NCBI RefSeq assembly: GCF_030268085.1
Contig: NZ_BSDE01000001.1
Location: forward strand, 744,001-808,000
Source: Geothrix limicola
GTDB lineage: Bacteria; Acidobacteriota; Holophagae; Holophagales; Holophagaceae
Direction of reading: 5' to 3'
DNA: 64,000 bases
The notes under the pieces were generated by a model, which was given only the letters and a program-made list of their open reading frames with translations, was not told the origin of the DNA and did no database searches. Position 1 is the first letter of the stretch. The number at the start of each line of letters is the position of its first letter. Positions 8,033-15,124 of the stretch are shown in pieces. The position numbers were made by a program, and so were the translations under genes.

Positions 8033-9094
8033 ATGGTTGAATCCTTCCGTTTCCGCATCCACGAGCACGGGCCGGCGGGATCGCCGGTGCGCGAGGCGTT
8101 CCAGCCCGCGGATCCCAAGCCGGGCTGGGTCCGGCTCGAACTGAAGGCCATGGCCCTGAACCGCCTGGACCTATGGACCACGGAGGGCATCCCCGGCTTT
8201 CCGCTGCCCCTGCCGCTCACGCCGGGCTGCGACGGCGCGGGCGTGCTCGAGGCCGCGGGCGAGGGCACGATCCTGCCGCCAGGGGTGGAACTGGGTGGCA
8301 GCGTGATGATCGCGCCCGGGCTCAGCTGCGGCGTGTGCCCGGCCTGCCTGCGCGGCGATGACATGTTATGCCCCGGCTACGGCGTACTGGGTCATGTGTG
8401 CGACGGCACGGCCGCCACCCACGTGCTGGTGCCTGCCGCGAACCTGCTGCCCATCCCCGGCAACTGGGATTTCGAGCAGGCGGCGGCCTTCCCGCTGGTC
8501 TTCCTCACGGCCTGGGAGATGCTCGTACACAAGGCCGCCCTGCGGCCTGGCGAGACGGTGCTCGTTTGGGGCGGCGGCAGCGGCGTGGGCAGCGCGGCCA
8601 TCCAGCTCGTGAAGGCCCTGGGCGGGGCGGCCATCGCCGTGGTGGGCAGCGAGGCCAAGGCCATGCACTGCTGGGATCTCGGCGCCGAGCACGTGATCGT
8701 CCGCAGCGACCTGAAGGCCCTGGCCACGAAGGTGCGCGAACTGACGGGAAAACGGGGCGTGGACGTGGTGTTCGAGCACACCGGCGCCGCCACTTGGGCC
8801 ACCAGCCTCGCGGCCTGCGCCCGGGGCGGGCGCATCGTCACCTGCGGCGCGACCACGGGACGTGAAACCACCTTCGATCTTCGGGCCCTCTTCGCCAAAC
8901 AGATCCGCATCCTCGGTTCGTACATGGGCCGCCGGGAGCACCTCTGGACCCTGCTCTCGCTCCTTCAGCGCAATCCCATCAATCCGCCCTTCCGCCCCGT
9001 CATCGACCGGGTCTTCGATCTGGCCGACTATCCCGAGGCCCAGCGCCACCTGGAAGCGGGGCAAGGCTTCGGCAAGGTGGTCTGCCGGGTGTGA
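8033..9094 (+). CDS. Zinc-binding MDR-family (alcohol dehydrogenase/quinone oxidoreductase-like) oxidoreductase
   Basis: A 353-residue medium-chain dehydrogenase/reductase. The structural-zinc lobe is present (SCGVCPACLRGDDMLCPG, four Cys). The nucleotide-binding fold follows, LVWGGGSGVGSAAIQLVKALG (split here as LVWGGGSGVGS and AAIQLVKALG, about 179-200). The catalytic-zinc ligands of classical alcohol dehydrogenases are not there: LNRLDLW replaces the Cys-containing loop and TPGCDGAGV lacks the His-Glu pair. This resembles the NHLDLW-type quinone-oxidoreductase-like branch, which keeps only structural zinc. AGGAGG-like GGAGG precedes ATG 8033, 28 bp after gpsA, so cotranscription is possible. 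The substrate is unknown. Confidence 0.85.
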   Translation: MVESFRFRIHEHGPAGSPVREAFQPADPKPGWVRLELKAMALNRLDLWTTEGIPGFPLPLPLTPGCDGAGVLEAAGEGTILPPGVELGGSVMIAPGLSCGVCPACLRGDDMLCPGYGVLGHVCDGTAATHVLVPAANLLPIPGNWDFEQAAAFPLVFLTAWEMLVHKAALRPGETVLVWGGGSGVGSAAIQLVKALGGAAIAVVGSEAKAMHCWDLGAEHVIVRSDLKALATKVRELTGKRGVDVVFEHTGAATWATSLAACARGGRIVTCGATTGRETTFDLRALFAKQIRILGSYMGRREHLWTLLSLLQRNPINPPFRPVIDRVFDLADYPEAQRHLEAGQGFGKVVCRV

Positions 9095-9173
9095 TGCTGT
9101 CCCGGGGTTCTGCGCTGCGCGCACACCCCCGGGCCCCGCGCATCGGCCCAGAGGCCATCTCCCCAACTCCTGC

Positions 9174-9179
9174 TAGAAT
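9174..9179 (+). promoter_or_regulatory. Extended minus-10 element before the UDP-sugar SDR gene
   Basis: TGCTAGAAT (extended TGn plus TAGAAT) lies about 25 bp before the GTG start. The start of transcription would fall near 9186, giving a short leader that contains TTTGGAG as ribosome site. Confidence 0.5.
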
Positions 9180-9203
9180 CATTCGTTTGTCTTTGGAGTC
9201 CCC

Positions 9204-10256
9204 GTGAAGGTCCTCATCCTCGGCGTCAACGGATTCATCGGTTCCCATCTGGTCGACCGCATCATGGCGGACACGGATTGGGAGGTCTACGGTCTGGATC
9301 TGGGCACCCACAAGGTTTCCGACCACCTGAACAACCCGCGATTCCACTTCGTCGAGGGCGACGTCACCATCTCCAAGGAGTGGATCGAGTACCACATCAA
9401 GAAGTGCGACGTCGTGCTGCCCCTGGTGGCCATTGCCACGCCGAAGATCTACGTGACCGATCCCCTCCGCGTCTTCGAGCTGGACTTCGAGGAGAACCTC
9501 CGGGTCGTCCGCCAGTGCGTGAAGTACAAGAAGCGCGTCGTCTTCCCCAGCACGTCGGAAGTCTACGGCATGTGCCCCGACGAGGAATTCGACGAGCACG
9601 AGTCCCCCCTGGTGACCGGCCCCATCCCCATGAACCGCTGGATCTACAGCACCAGCAAGCAGCTGCTCGACCGCGTGATCTGGGCCTACGGCTTCCAGCA
9701 GGGCCTGAAGTTCACCCTGTTCCGCCCCTTCAACTGGATGGGCCCCAAACTGGACAGCCTCAACACCGCCAAGGAAGGCAGCAGCCGCCTGGTGACCCAG
9801 TTCAGCTGGAACCTGTTCAACGGCGAGCCCCTGCAGCTGGTGGATGGCGGCACGGCCCGCCGCTGCTTCATCGACGTGGCCGACGCGATCGACGGGCTCA
9901 TGTCCATCCTGCGCAATGAGGGCGGCAAGGCCGACGGTCAGATCTTCAACATCGGCAACCCCAAGAACGATTTCAGCGTGCGCGAAATCGCCGAGCAGAT
10001 GATCGAGATCTGGAAGGATCATCCCTTCCGCATCGAGCGCGGCATCCCCGAAGGCCGCATGGTGGAAGCCAACAGCGGCGACTTCTACGGCAAGGGCTAC
10101 CAGGACGTGGCCCGCCGCACCCCCAGCATCAAGCGCATGCAGAACACCTTCGGCTTCGAGCCCAAGGTCTCCATGAAGGATTCGTTGAAGAAAGCCATCG
10201 ACTTCTTCGTCGAAGAGCACAAGGCGCTCGAGAAGGTCATCGAGACCGAAAGCTAA
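9204..10256 (+). CDS. UDP-4-keto-pentose/UDP-xylose synthase-type SDR (ArnA decarboxylase-domain homologue)
   Basis: A 350-residue extended short-chain dehydrogenase. The Rossmann motif is VNGFIGSHL (about 8-16), the catalytic Ser/Tyr/Lys are in STSEVYG and the YSTSK segment, and RPFNWMGP is typical of the group close to the C-terminal domain of ArnA. Stand-alone proteins of this type convert UDP-glucuronate to UDP-4-keto-pentose and UDP-xylose. It lacks the N-terminal formyltransferase of ArnA. Start GTG 9204 has TTGGAG upstream. Nearby genes encode a GT39 transferase and an SMR-type transporter, so a pentose-modified envelope glycolipid is a reasonable but unproven context. The alternative is a plain UDP-glucuronate decarboxylase. 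Confidence 0.88.
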   Translation: MKVLILGVNGFIGSHLVDRIMADTDWEVYGLDLGTHKVSDHLNNPRFHFVEGDVTISKEWIEYHIKKCDVVLPLVAIATPKIYVTDPLRVFELDFEENLRVVRQCVKYKKRVVFPSTSEVYGMCPDEEFDEHESPLVTGPIPMNRWIYSTSKQLLDRVIWAYGFQQGLKFTLFRPFNWMGPKLDSLNTAKEGSSRLVTQFSWNLFNGEPLQLVDGGTARRCFIDVADAIDGLMSILRNEGGKADGQIFNIGNPKNDFSVREIAEQMIEIWKDHPFRIERGIPEGRMVEANSGDFYGKGYQDVARRTPSIKRMQNTFGFEPKVSMKDSLKKAIDFFVEEHKALEKVIETES

Positions 10257-10282
10257 GGGTTTCGCTTCAGCTGGGAGCGGGC

Positions 10283-11062
10283 ATGCGCAAGATCGCCATG
10301 GGGTTGTGGGTGGTGTCTCGGTTTCTGTCGATACGGGCCGAGGACGTTCATCCGAATTCCCCAACCCAAGTCCAGATTCAGGCCCGTGCTCGTCTCGAGG
10401 CTTGGCGCGATAGTCGTCAGGCATCCTTGCGGGATGATTGGGGTGAGCTTGCGCGCTACCGGGCGGCGAACCAGACGCTACCGGCCCCCAAGGCTGACGA
10501 ATCCCGAGTGGTATTCTTCGGCGATTCCATCACTGAAGCCTGGCCGCTCGCCCAGTCCTTTCCTGGGCGGCCGTACGTGAATCGGGGCATCAGCGGGCAG
10601 ACGACGGCGCAGATGCTGCTGAGGTTCCGTCCGGATGTCATCAACCTGAAACCGCGAGTGGTGTTCATTCTTGCTGGCACCAATGACATTTCAGGCAATA
10701 CCGGACCCACCACTGATGCCGACATTCTCGCCAACCTCGCGTCCATGGGGGATATGGCCACGGCCAACGGCATCCGGATCGTGTTCTGCTCAATCCTGCC
10801 TGTGCACAACGGCACGCCCCAGGCCCGGGATTTTTACGCCACCCGCCCCATGGAACGCATCCGGGGCCTGAATCAGGGCCTACAGGCCCTTTGCAAGGCC
10901 AAGGGCTACGCCTACCTGGATGCCTTTACGCCCATGCTGGATGGTCGCGGCTTTCTCAAGGTGGACTTGGCGGAGGATGGACTGCATCCCAATGGGGCAG
11001 GTTACCGGGTGCTCGCTTCTCTCGTGGAATCAACCCTCCAGAACGTCTTGACCAAGGGATGA
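10283..11062 (+). CDS. Exported SGNH/GDSL-family hydrolase
   Basis: A 259-residue esterase/lipase-like hydrolase. The blocks are clear: FFGDSITEAW with the Ser nucleophile at residue 82, RGISGQTT (oxyanion Gly), AGTND (Asn about 134) and EDGLHPNGAGY with the catalytic Asp232 and His235. The N-terminus MRKIAMGLWVVSRFLS looks like a short signal peptide, so it probably works in the periplasm. GGGAG lies upstream of the ATG, 26 bp after the preceding SDR gene, so it is likely in the same transcript. Related proteins deacetylate sugars or cleave acyl esters; the substrate is unknown. Confidence 0.88.
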   Translation: MRKIAMGLWVVSRFLSIRAEDVHPNSPTQVQIQARARLEAWRDSRQASLRDDWGELARYRAANQTLPAPKADESRVVFFGDSITEAWPLAQSFPGRPYVNRGISGQTTAQMLLRFRPDVINLKPRVVFILAGTNDISGNTGPTTDADILANLASMGDMATANGIRIVFCSILPVHNGTPQARDFYATRPMERIRGLNQGLQALCKAKGYAYLDAFTPMLDGRGFLKVDLAEDGLHPNGAGYRVLASLVESTLQNVLTKG

Positions 11063-11199
11063 TGGCCGGGCGTGCCCTGATAGGAATGGCCTAAGCCTGG
11101 ATCCGACCTGACAGAGAATTCGCCAGTCGGTATGATCCACTTCGCGTTTCCCGGCTCGTTTCACGAAGCCAATCCGTATCGCTGGAAACCCACTGGCGC

Positions 11200-11205
11200 T
11201 AAGCT
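11200..11205 (+). promoter_or_regulatory. Minus-10-like hexamer upstream of the phospholipase-B-like gene
   Basis: TAAGCT lies 27 bp before ATG 11233, whose ribosome site CTGGAGG is downstream. The 170-bp gap 11063-11232 shows no other feature. Confidence 0.3.
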
Positions 11206-11232
11206 CAGGCCCCCAAGTCCCTGGAGGTCTGT

Positions 11233-12621
11233 ATGCTGCGTACCTTCCTGGTGTGTCTGTCGTCCGTCTTCCTCATGGCCGCCCCTGCGGACCCGCGCCT
11301 GGAGGGGGCTTCCCGTAAGGAAACCGGGGGCTGGATCCAGGTGCGTCTGGAAGGCGATCCGGCCACGCTGGGCTTCCAGCATGGCTACCTGCTCGCCCCG
11401 GAAATCGATGACGCCCTGAGGATGCTGCCCACCTTCCTGAAGGGCAGCACCGGCAGGGACTGGCCCTTCTTCCGGGAGGCGGTGCAGCGCCTGTTCTGGC
11501 CCAAGCTGGGAGACGAATACCGCACGGAGATCGAAGGCATCGCGAAGGGCCTGAAGGCCCGGGGCTACCAGTACGACGCCCTCGATCTGGTGGTGCTGAA
11601 CGGGTGGCTGGAGCTCAGCTGGTACTACCTGCCTTCCTTGGCGGAGCAGGCGAAGCCGGGCAGCGCCGACAACAAGGCCCCAGGCAACTGCAGCGCCTTC
11701 ATCGCCACGGGCAGTGCCACGCGAGACGGCAGGATCGTCATGGGGCACAACGCCTGGGTGGACTACCCCATCGGCAGCCGCTGGCGCATCGCCTTCGATC
11801 TGCACCCCTCCAAGGGGCAGCGCCTCGCCATGGACGGATTCCCCGGCAGCATCCAAAGCGGGGACGACTTCGCCATCAACGGCGCGGGCATCCTCATCAC
11901 CGAGACGACCATCTCGGGCTTCAAGGGCTTCGCAGAAGGGCGCACGCCGGAGTTCGTGCGGGCCCGCCGGGCCGCCCAGTACGCCCGCTCCATCGAGGAC
12001 TTCGTCAGTCTTATCTCCGAGGACAACAACGGCGCCTACGCCAACACCTGGCTGGTGGGCGACCTCAAGACCAACGAGATCGCCAAGCTGGACCTGGGGC
12101 TCAAGCACCAGAAGCTCTGGCGCGCGAAGGATGGCGCCTTCGTCGGATCCAACTTCGCCACGGACGAGATGCTCCTGAAGGATGAGACGACCTTCGATGC
12201 CAAGGCGCCGACGAGTTCCCCCAACGCCCGGAAGGCCCGCTGGGACGGCCTCATGGCCCAGAACCGGGGGCGCATCGACGCGGACCTGGGCAAGGCCGTG
12301 CTGGCGGATCACCGGGACAGCAGCCAGGGGAAGGAGGCCCTCAACCGCTGCGGCCTCTGCGGCCACGTGGACCGGGATCCGCAGGGTGCTCCGGAATGGT
12401 CCAACGACCCCTTCTATCCCATCGGGGCCATCAACGCCAAGGTGACCACGGCCGACCTGGCCCGCGCCTTCACGTTCTGGGGCCGCATGGGGCATCCCTG
12501 CGGCGAACCCTTCAGGGCCGGGGCCTTCATGGCGGCCCATCCCCAGTACCGCTGGATGGCGGCCGTGCTCCAGGACATGGAGCCGCAGCCCTGGTGTTTG
12601 CTGGGCCCTCTGGGGAAGTAG
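11233..12621 (+). CDS. Exported phospholipase-B-like / C45-type Ntn hydrolase
   Basis: A 462-residue protein with a signal peptide (MLRTFLVCLSSVFLMAAPA). The mature protein resembles the phospholipase B-like (PLBD) and acyl-CoA:6-APA acyltransferase-like N-terminal-nucleophile hydrolases. GFQHGYLLAPEI precedes a conserved GNCSAFIATGSATRDGR stretch, where the Cys of NCS would be the nucleophile exposed by self-cleavage, followed by IVMGHN. DFAINGAGILITETT and WLVGDLKTNEIAKLDLG fit the same fold. It has a good GGAGG site and lies just upstream of the GT39 gene. Family members hydrolyse lipid or peptide amides; the true substrate is unknown. Confidence 0.82.
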   Translation: MLRTFLVCLSSVFLMAAPADPRLEGASRKETGGWIQVRLEGDPATLGFQHGYLLAPEIDDALRMLPTFLKGSTGRDWPFFREAVQRLFWPKLGDEYRTEIEGIAKGLKARGYQYDALDLVVLNGWLELSWYYLPSLAEQAKPGSADNKAPGNCSAFIATGSATRDGRIVMGHNAWVDYPIGSRWRIAFDLHPSKGQRLAMDGFPGSIQSGDDFAINGAGILITETTISGFKGFAEGRTPEFVRARRAAQYARSIEDFVSLISEDNNGAYANTWLVGDLKTNEIAKLDLGLKHQKLWRAKDGAFVGSNFATDEMLLKDETTFDAKAPTSSPNARKARWDGLMAQNRGRIDADLGKAVLADHRDSSQGKEALNRCGLCGHVDRDPQGAPEWSNDPFYPIGAINAKVTTADLARAFTFWGRMGHPCGEPFRAGAFMAAHPQYRWMAAVLQDMEPQPWCLLGPLGK

Positions 12622-12632
12622 GGGTTTGGCGT

Positions 12633-12638
12633 TAGCCT
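12633..12638 (+). promoter_or_regulatory. Minus-10-like hexamer abutting the GT39 start
   Basis: TAGCCT ends 6 nt before ATG 12645. The spacer GGAGGG could alternatively serve as a ribosome site for an mRNA read through from upstream. Confidence 0.3.
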
Positions 12639-12644
12639 GGAGGG

Positions 12645-14309
12645 ATGACGCGCCGCGAACGCTCCACCCTCCTCACGCTCTGGTTCTTCCTCGGCCTGCT
12701 GCCGCTCTTCCTGCGGCCCCTCTGGGAGCCGGACGAGACCCGCTACGCGGAGATCCCGCGGGAGATGTTGGCCTCGGGGAACTGGCTGACACCGCACCTG
12801 AACGGTGTGCTCTACTTCGAAAAGCCGCCGCTCCAGTACTGGCTGTCGGCCATCAGCATGAAGCTGTTCGGACTGAACGGCGCCGCCGCCCGGCTGCCCC
12901 TGGCCCTGGCCTCGGCTCTGATGCTCTGGGCCGCCTGGCGGCTGGCGAAGCGCCTCGGCGCGCGGGAACCCCTGTGGGCCTCCTTCATGGCCGCCACAGG
13001 CCTGATGGGCTTCGTGGTGGGCCAGTACCTGACCCTGGATGCGCTTTTCAGCGCCTTCCTCGTCGCGGCCCTCGCCGCCTTCGTCGAGGCCGTGGCGCGC
13101 CGTCGCGAGGGCGCGCCGGCGCTGGGCTGGACGCTGTTCACCTTCCTGCTGCTGGCGGGCGCCATGCTGACCAAGGGCCTGGCGGAAGTGATCCTCACGG
13201 GCGGCATTCTCTTCTTCTCCCTCGCCTTCGCATGGAAGGACCGGGACCTGCGCCGGGCTGTGGTGCGCACGGCCCTGGATCCCCTGGGCTGGCTGCTCTA
13301 CCTCGCCCTCGTCGTGCCCTGGTTCTGGGCGGTGAACCGCGCCAACCCCGGCCACGCCCAGTTCTTCTTCATCCACGAGCACTTCACGCGCTTTCTCACG
13401 CACGAGCACGCGCGCCAGGGCTCCAACAACTGGGTGCTGGACAAGCTCTACTTCGTGGCCTTCCTCGCCGTGGGCGTGCTGCCCTGGCTGTCGGCCACCG
13501 TGGTGGGCGTCAGACGCGGATTCACCTTCCTGAAGGGCCGCGGGCCCCAGGGGACGGATCATCTGGCCCGCTGGACCGTGGGCATCGCGGTGCTGGGCTT
13601 CCTCTGGCCCCTGGCTTTCTTCAGCCTGTCAGGCTCCAAGCTGCCGCCCTACATCCTGCCCGCCATCGTGCCCCTGGCGGCCCTGGCCTGCACCTTTGAA
13701 CGGGAAGGGGAGGAGCGCGCCGCCTACCGGCGCATGGGCAAGGAACTGGTGGTGCTCGGCCTTCTCTTCCTGCTCGCCGGCGCCTTCTTCCGCCACGAGG
13801 TGCAGGGGCGGGGTTGGGTGCTTGCCGTGGGAGCGGGATTCGCAGGCCTGGGCCTCTGGGCCCATCGCCGCGCGGCCCTCAGCGCGCCGCAGTTGATGGC
13901 GGCCCTCGGCGGCGTGATGTGGCTGCTGCTGGTTGCCGGGCAGGCGGTGGCGGGGCCTGGCAAATCGGTGGCCGACCTCGTCCGAAGCACTCCCGCGAAC
14001 GCCCAGTGGATTCTGTACAACGACACCTTCCAGGGAGTCCCCTTCTACGCCCGCACGCGGGCCGTGGTGATCGCCAGCACCGGCGAGATGGGCTACGGAC
14101 GCGACCGGTTGCCGGATGCGGAGCGGTGGTTCCAGGAGGACATGGCCGCCCTCGGCCCGGTGGCCGAGCGCATGAAGGCCGAAGGCCCCGCCCGGCCCGT
14201 CCTCGTCATGACCAAGCCCTCCACCTGGAAGAACCTCAGGCCCGAGGAGCGGATCCACTGGGTGGAAGTGGCGCGGAGCCCGGCGGCCGTGGTGGCGCGG
14301 CGGCGCTGA
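12645..14309 (+). CDS. GT39-family (ArnT/PMT-like) lipid-linked glycosyltransferase
   Basis: A 554-residue polytopic inner-membrane protein with about a dozen hydrophobic segments. The first periplasmic loop has EPDETRYAEIPREML (about 26-40), the acidic motif that binds the polyprenyl-phosphate sugar in ArnT/Pmt enzymes, followed by LNGVLYFEKPPLQYW. Such enzymes move a sugar from undecaprenyl phosphate to lipid A or protein. The last part (about 430-554) is a soluble periplasmic domain. It begins 23 bp after the phospholipase-B-like gene. The sugar is unknown; the UDP-pentose-type SDR at 9204 hints at a pentose. Confidence 0.88.
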   Translation: MTRRERSTLLTLWFFLGLLPLFLRPLWEPDETRYAEIPREMLASGNWLTPHLNGVLYFEKPPLQYWLSAISMKLFGLNGAAARLPLALASALMLWAAWRLAKRLGAREPLWASFMAATGLMGFVVGQYLTLDALFSAFLVAALAAFVEAVARRREGAPALGWTLFTFLLLAGAMLTKGLAEVILTGGILFFSLAFAWKDRDLRRAVVRTALDPLGWLLYLALVVPWFWAVNRANPGHAQFFFIHEHFTRFLTHEHARQGSNNWVLDKLYFVAFLAVGVLPWLSATVVGVRRGFTFLKGRGPQGTDHLARWTVGIAVLGFLWPLAFFSLSGSKLPPYILPAIVPLAALACTFEREGEERAAYRRMGKELVVLGLLFLLAGAFFRHEVQGRGWVLAVGAGFAGLGLWAHRRAALSAPQLMAALGGVMWLLLVAGQAVAGPGKSVADLVRSTPANAQWILYNDTFQGVPFYARTRAVVIASTGEMGYGRDRLPDAERWFQEDMAALGPVAERMKAEGPARPVLVMTKPSTWKNLRPEERIHWVEVARSPAAVVARRR

Positions 14310-14361
14310 AGATCTCTGGCGCGAAGGCGCTGAAGATGACCGGCGCGGCGGCGCTGGGCCG

Positions 14362-14604
14362 CTACTTCTTCACGGCCTCCTTGATGCCGTGGCCGGCTTC
14401 CTTCGCCCCCTTGGCCACGCCCTTGGCCGCGGTCTTGGCGCCGCGGCCGACGGCCTTGCCGCCTTCCTTCGCGGCCTGGCCGACGGCCTTGCCGCCCTTC
14501 TTGAAGCCCTGGCCGATTTCCTTGGCGGCCTGCTTGATCTCCTGCTTGGGGCCGTCCGCGGCGGGCACGGCGAGGAGGAGGACGCTGAGCACGAAGGGGT
14601 TCAT
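14362..14604 (-). CDS. Exported Lys/Gly/Ala-rich repeat protein
   Basis: An 80-residue protein. A signal peptide (MNPFVLSVLLLAVPAADG) is followed by a highly charged repeat of about 11 residues based on K-x-GGKAVGQAAKEGGKAVG-type units, ending GHGIKEAVKK. The repeat is amphipathic and cationic. It may bind membranes, nucleic acid or anionic polymers in the periplasm, but no family is recognised. The start is supported by the signal peptide and by a TAGAAT hexamer 6 nt before the ATG. Low complexity means that coding status rests on the signal peptide and on the frame being open throughout. Confidence 0.65.
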   Translation of the reverse strand: MNPFVLSVLLLAVPAADGPKQEIKQAAKEIGQGFKKGGKAVGQAAKEGGKAVGRGAKTAAKGVAKGAKEAGHGIKEAVKK

Positions 14605-14610
14605 GCCTTT

Positions 14611-14616
14611 ATTCTA
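14611..14616 (-). promoter_or_regulatory. Minus-10-like hexamer before the Lys/Gly/Ala-rich gene
   Basis: On the minus strand TAGAAT is followed by the 6-nt spacer AAAGGC and then ATG (14604), again the leaderless arrangement. Confidence 0.45.
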
Positions 14617-14718
14617 CGCCTGGGCGGAGCAGCCGCTTCCACGGGAAGATGGGGGTGGCGCCGGCCGCTTCGTTCCACTGCCCGCCCATCGATCTGGAAC
14701 GCCCCACCGAGGATATCC

Positions 14719-15093
14719 ATGAGCCCCAATGTGAAAGCCATTCCCCTCATCGTGCTGGGTGTGCTGCTCAACGCCGCCGCGCAGATCTGCCTGAAGAAGG
14801 GCCTGCAGGCCGCGGGCGGCATGCAGCTGGCCGTCGGCCCGCTGTTCAGGTTGATGCTGGAACCCTGGGTGATCGCGGGCCTGGCCTGCTACGCCGTGAG
14901 CGTGGTGGTGTGGCTGGGCGCCCTGTCCCTGGTGCAGGTGAACTACGCCTATCCCTTCCTCGCCCTGGGCTTCCTGGCCAATGCGCTCATGGCCCGCGCC
15001 TTCCTGGGCGAAGCCATGACGCCCATGCGCTGGGTCGCCCTCGCCGTCATCGTCATCGGCGTGGGCCTGCAGGCCCTGAGCGGGCGCGGCTGA
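14719..15093 (+). CDS. SMR/EamA-type small transporter (ArnE/ArnF-like)
   Basis: A 124-residue membrane protein with four hydrophobic helices. It resembles the small multidrug resistance fold and especially the ArnE/ArnF flippase subunits: LNAAAQICLKKGLQAAG in helix 1, SVVVWLGALSLVQVNYAYPF in the middle, and a final helix VALAVIVIGVGLQAL. ATG 14719 is preceded by GAGGAT. A longer in-frame extension upstream has no membrane character and is not used. The neighbourhood holds an ArnT-like transferase and a UDP-pentose-type SDR, so lipid-linked sugar flipping is plausible. A cation/drug exporter is the alternative. Confidence 0.82.
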   Translation: MSPNVKAIPLIVLGVLLNAAAQICLKKGLQAAGGMQLAVGPLFRLMLEPWVIAGLACYAVSVVVWLGALSLVQVNYAYPFLALGFLANALMARAFLGEAMTPMRWVALAVIVIGVGLQALSGRG

Positions 15094-15124
15094 GGATCCG
15101 AGGGGGGCAACTGGCCCTGATGGC

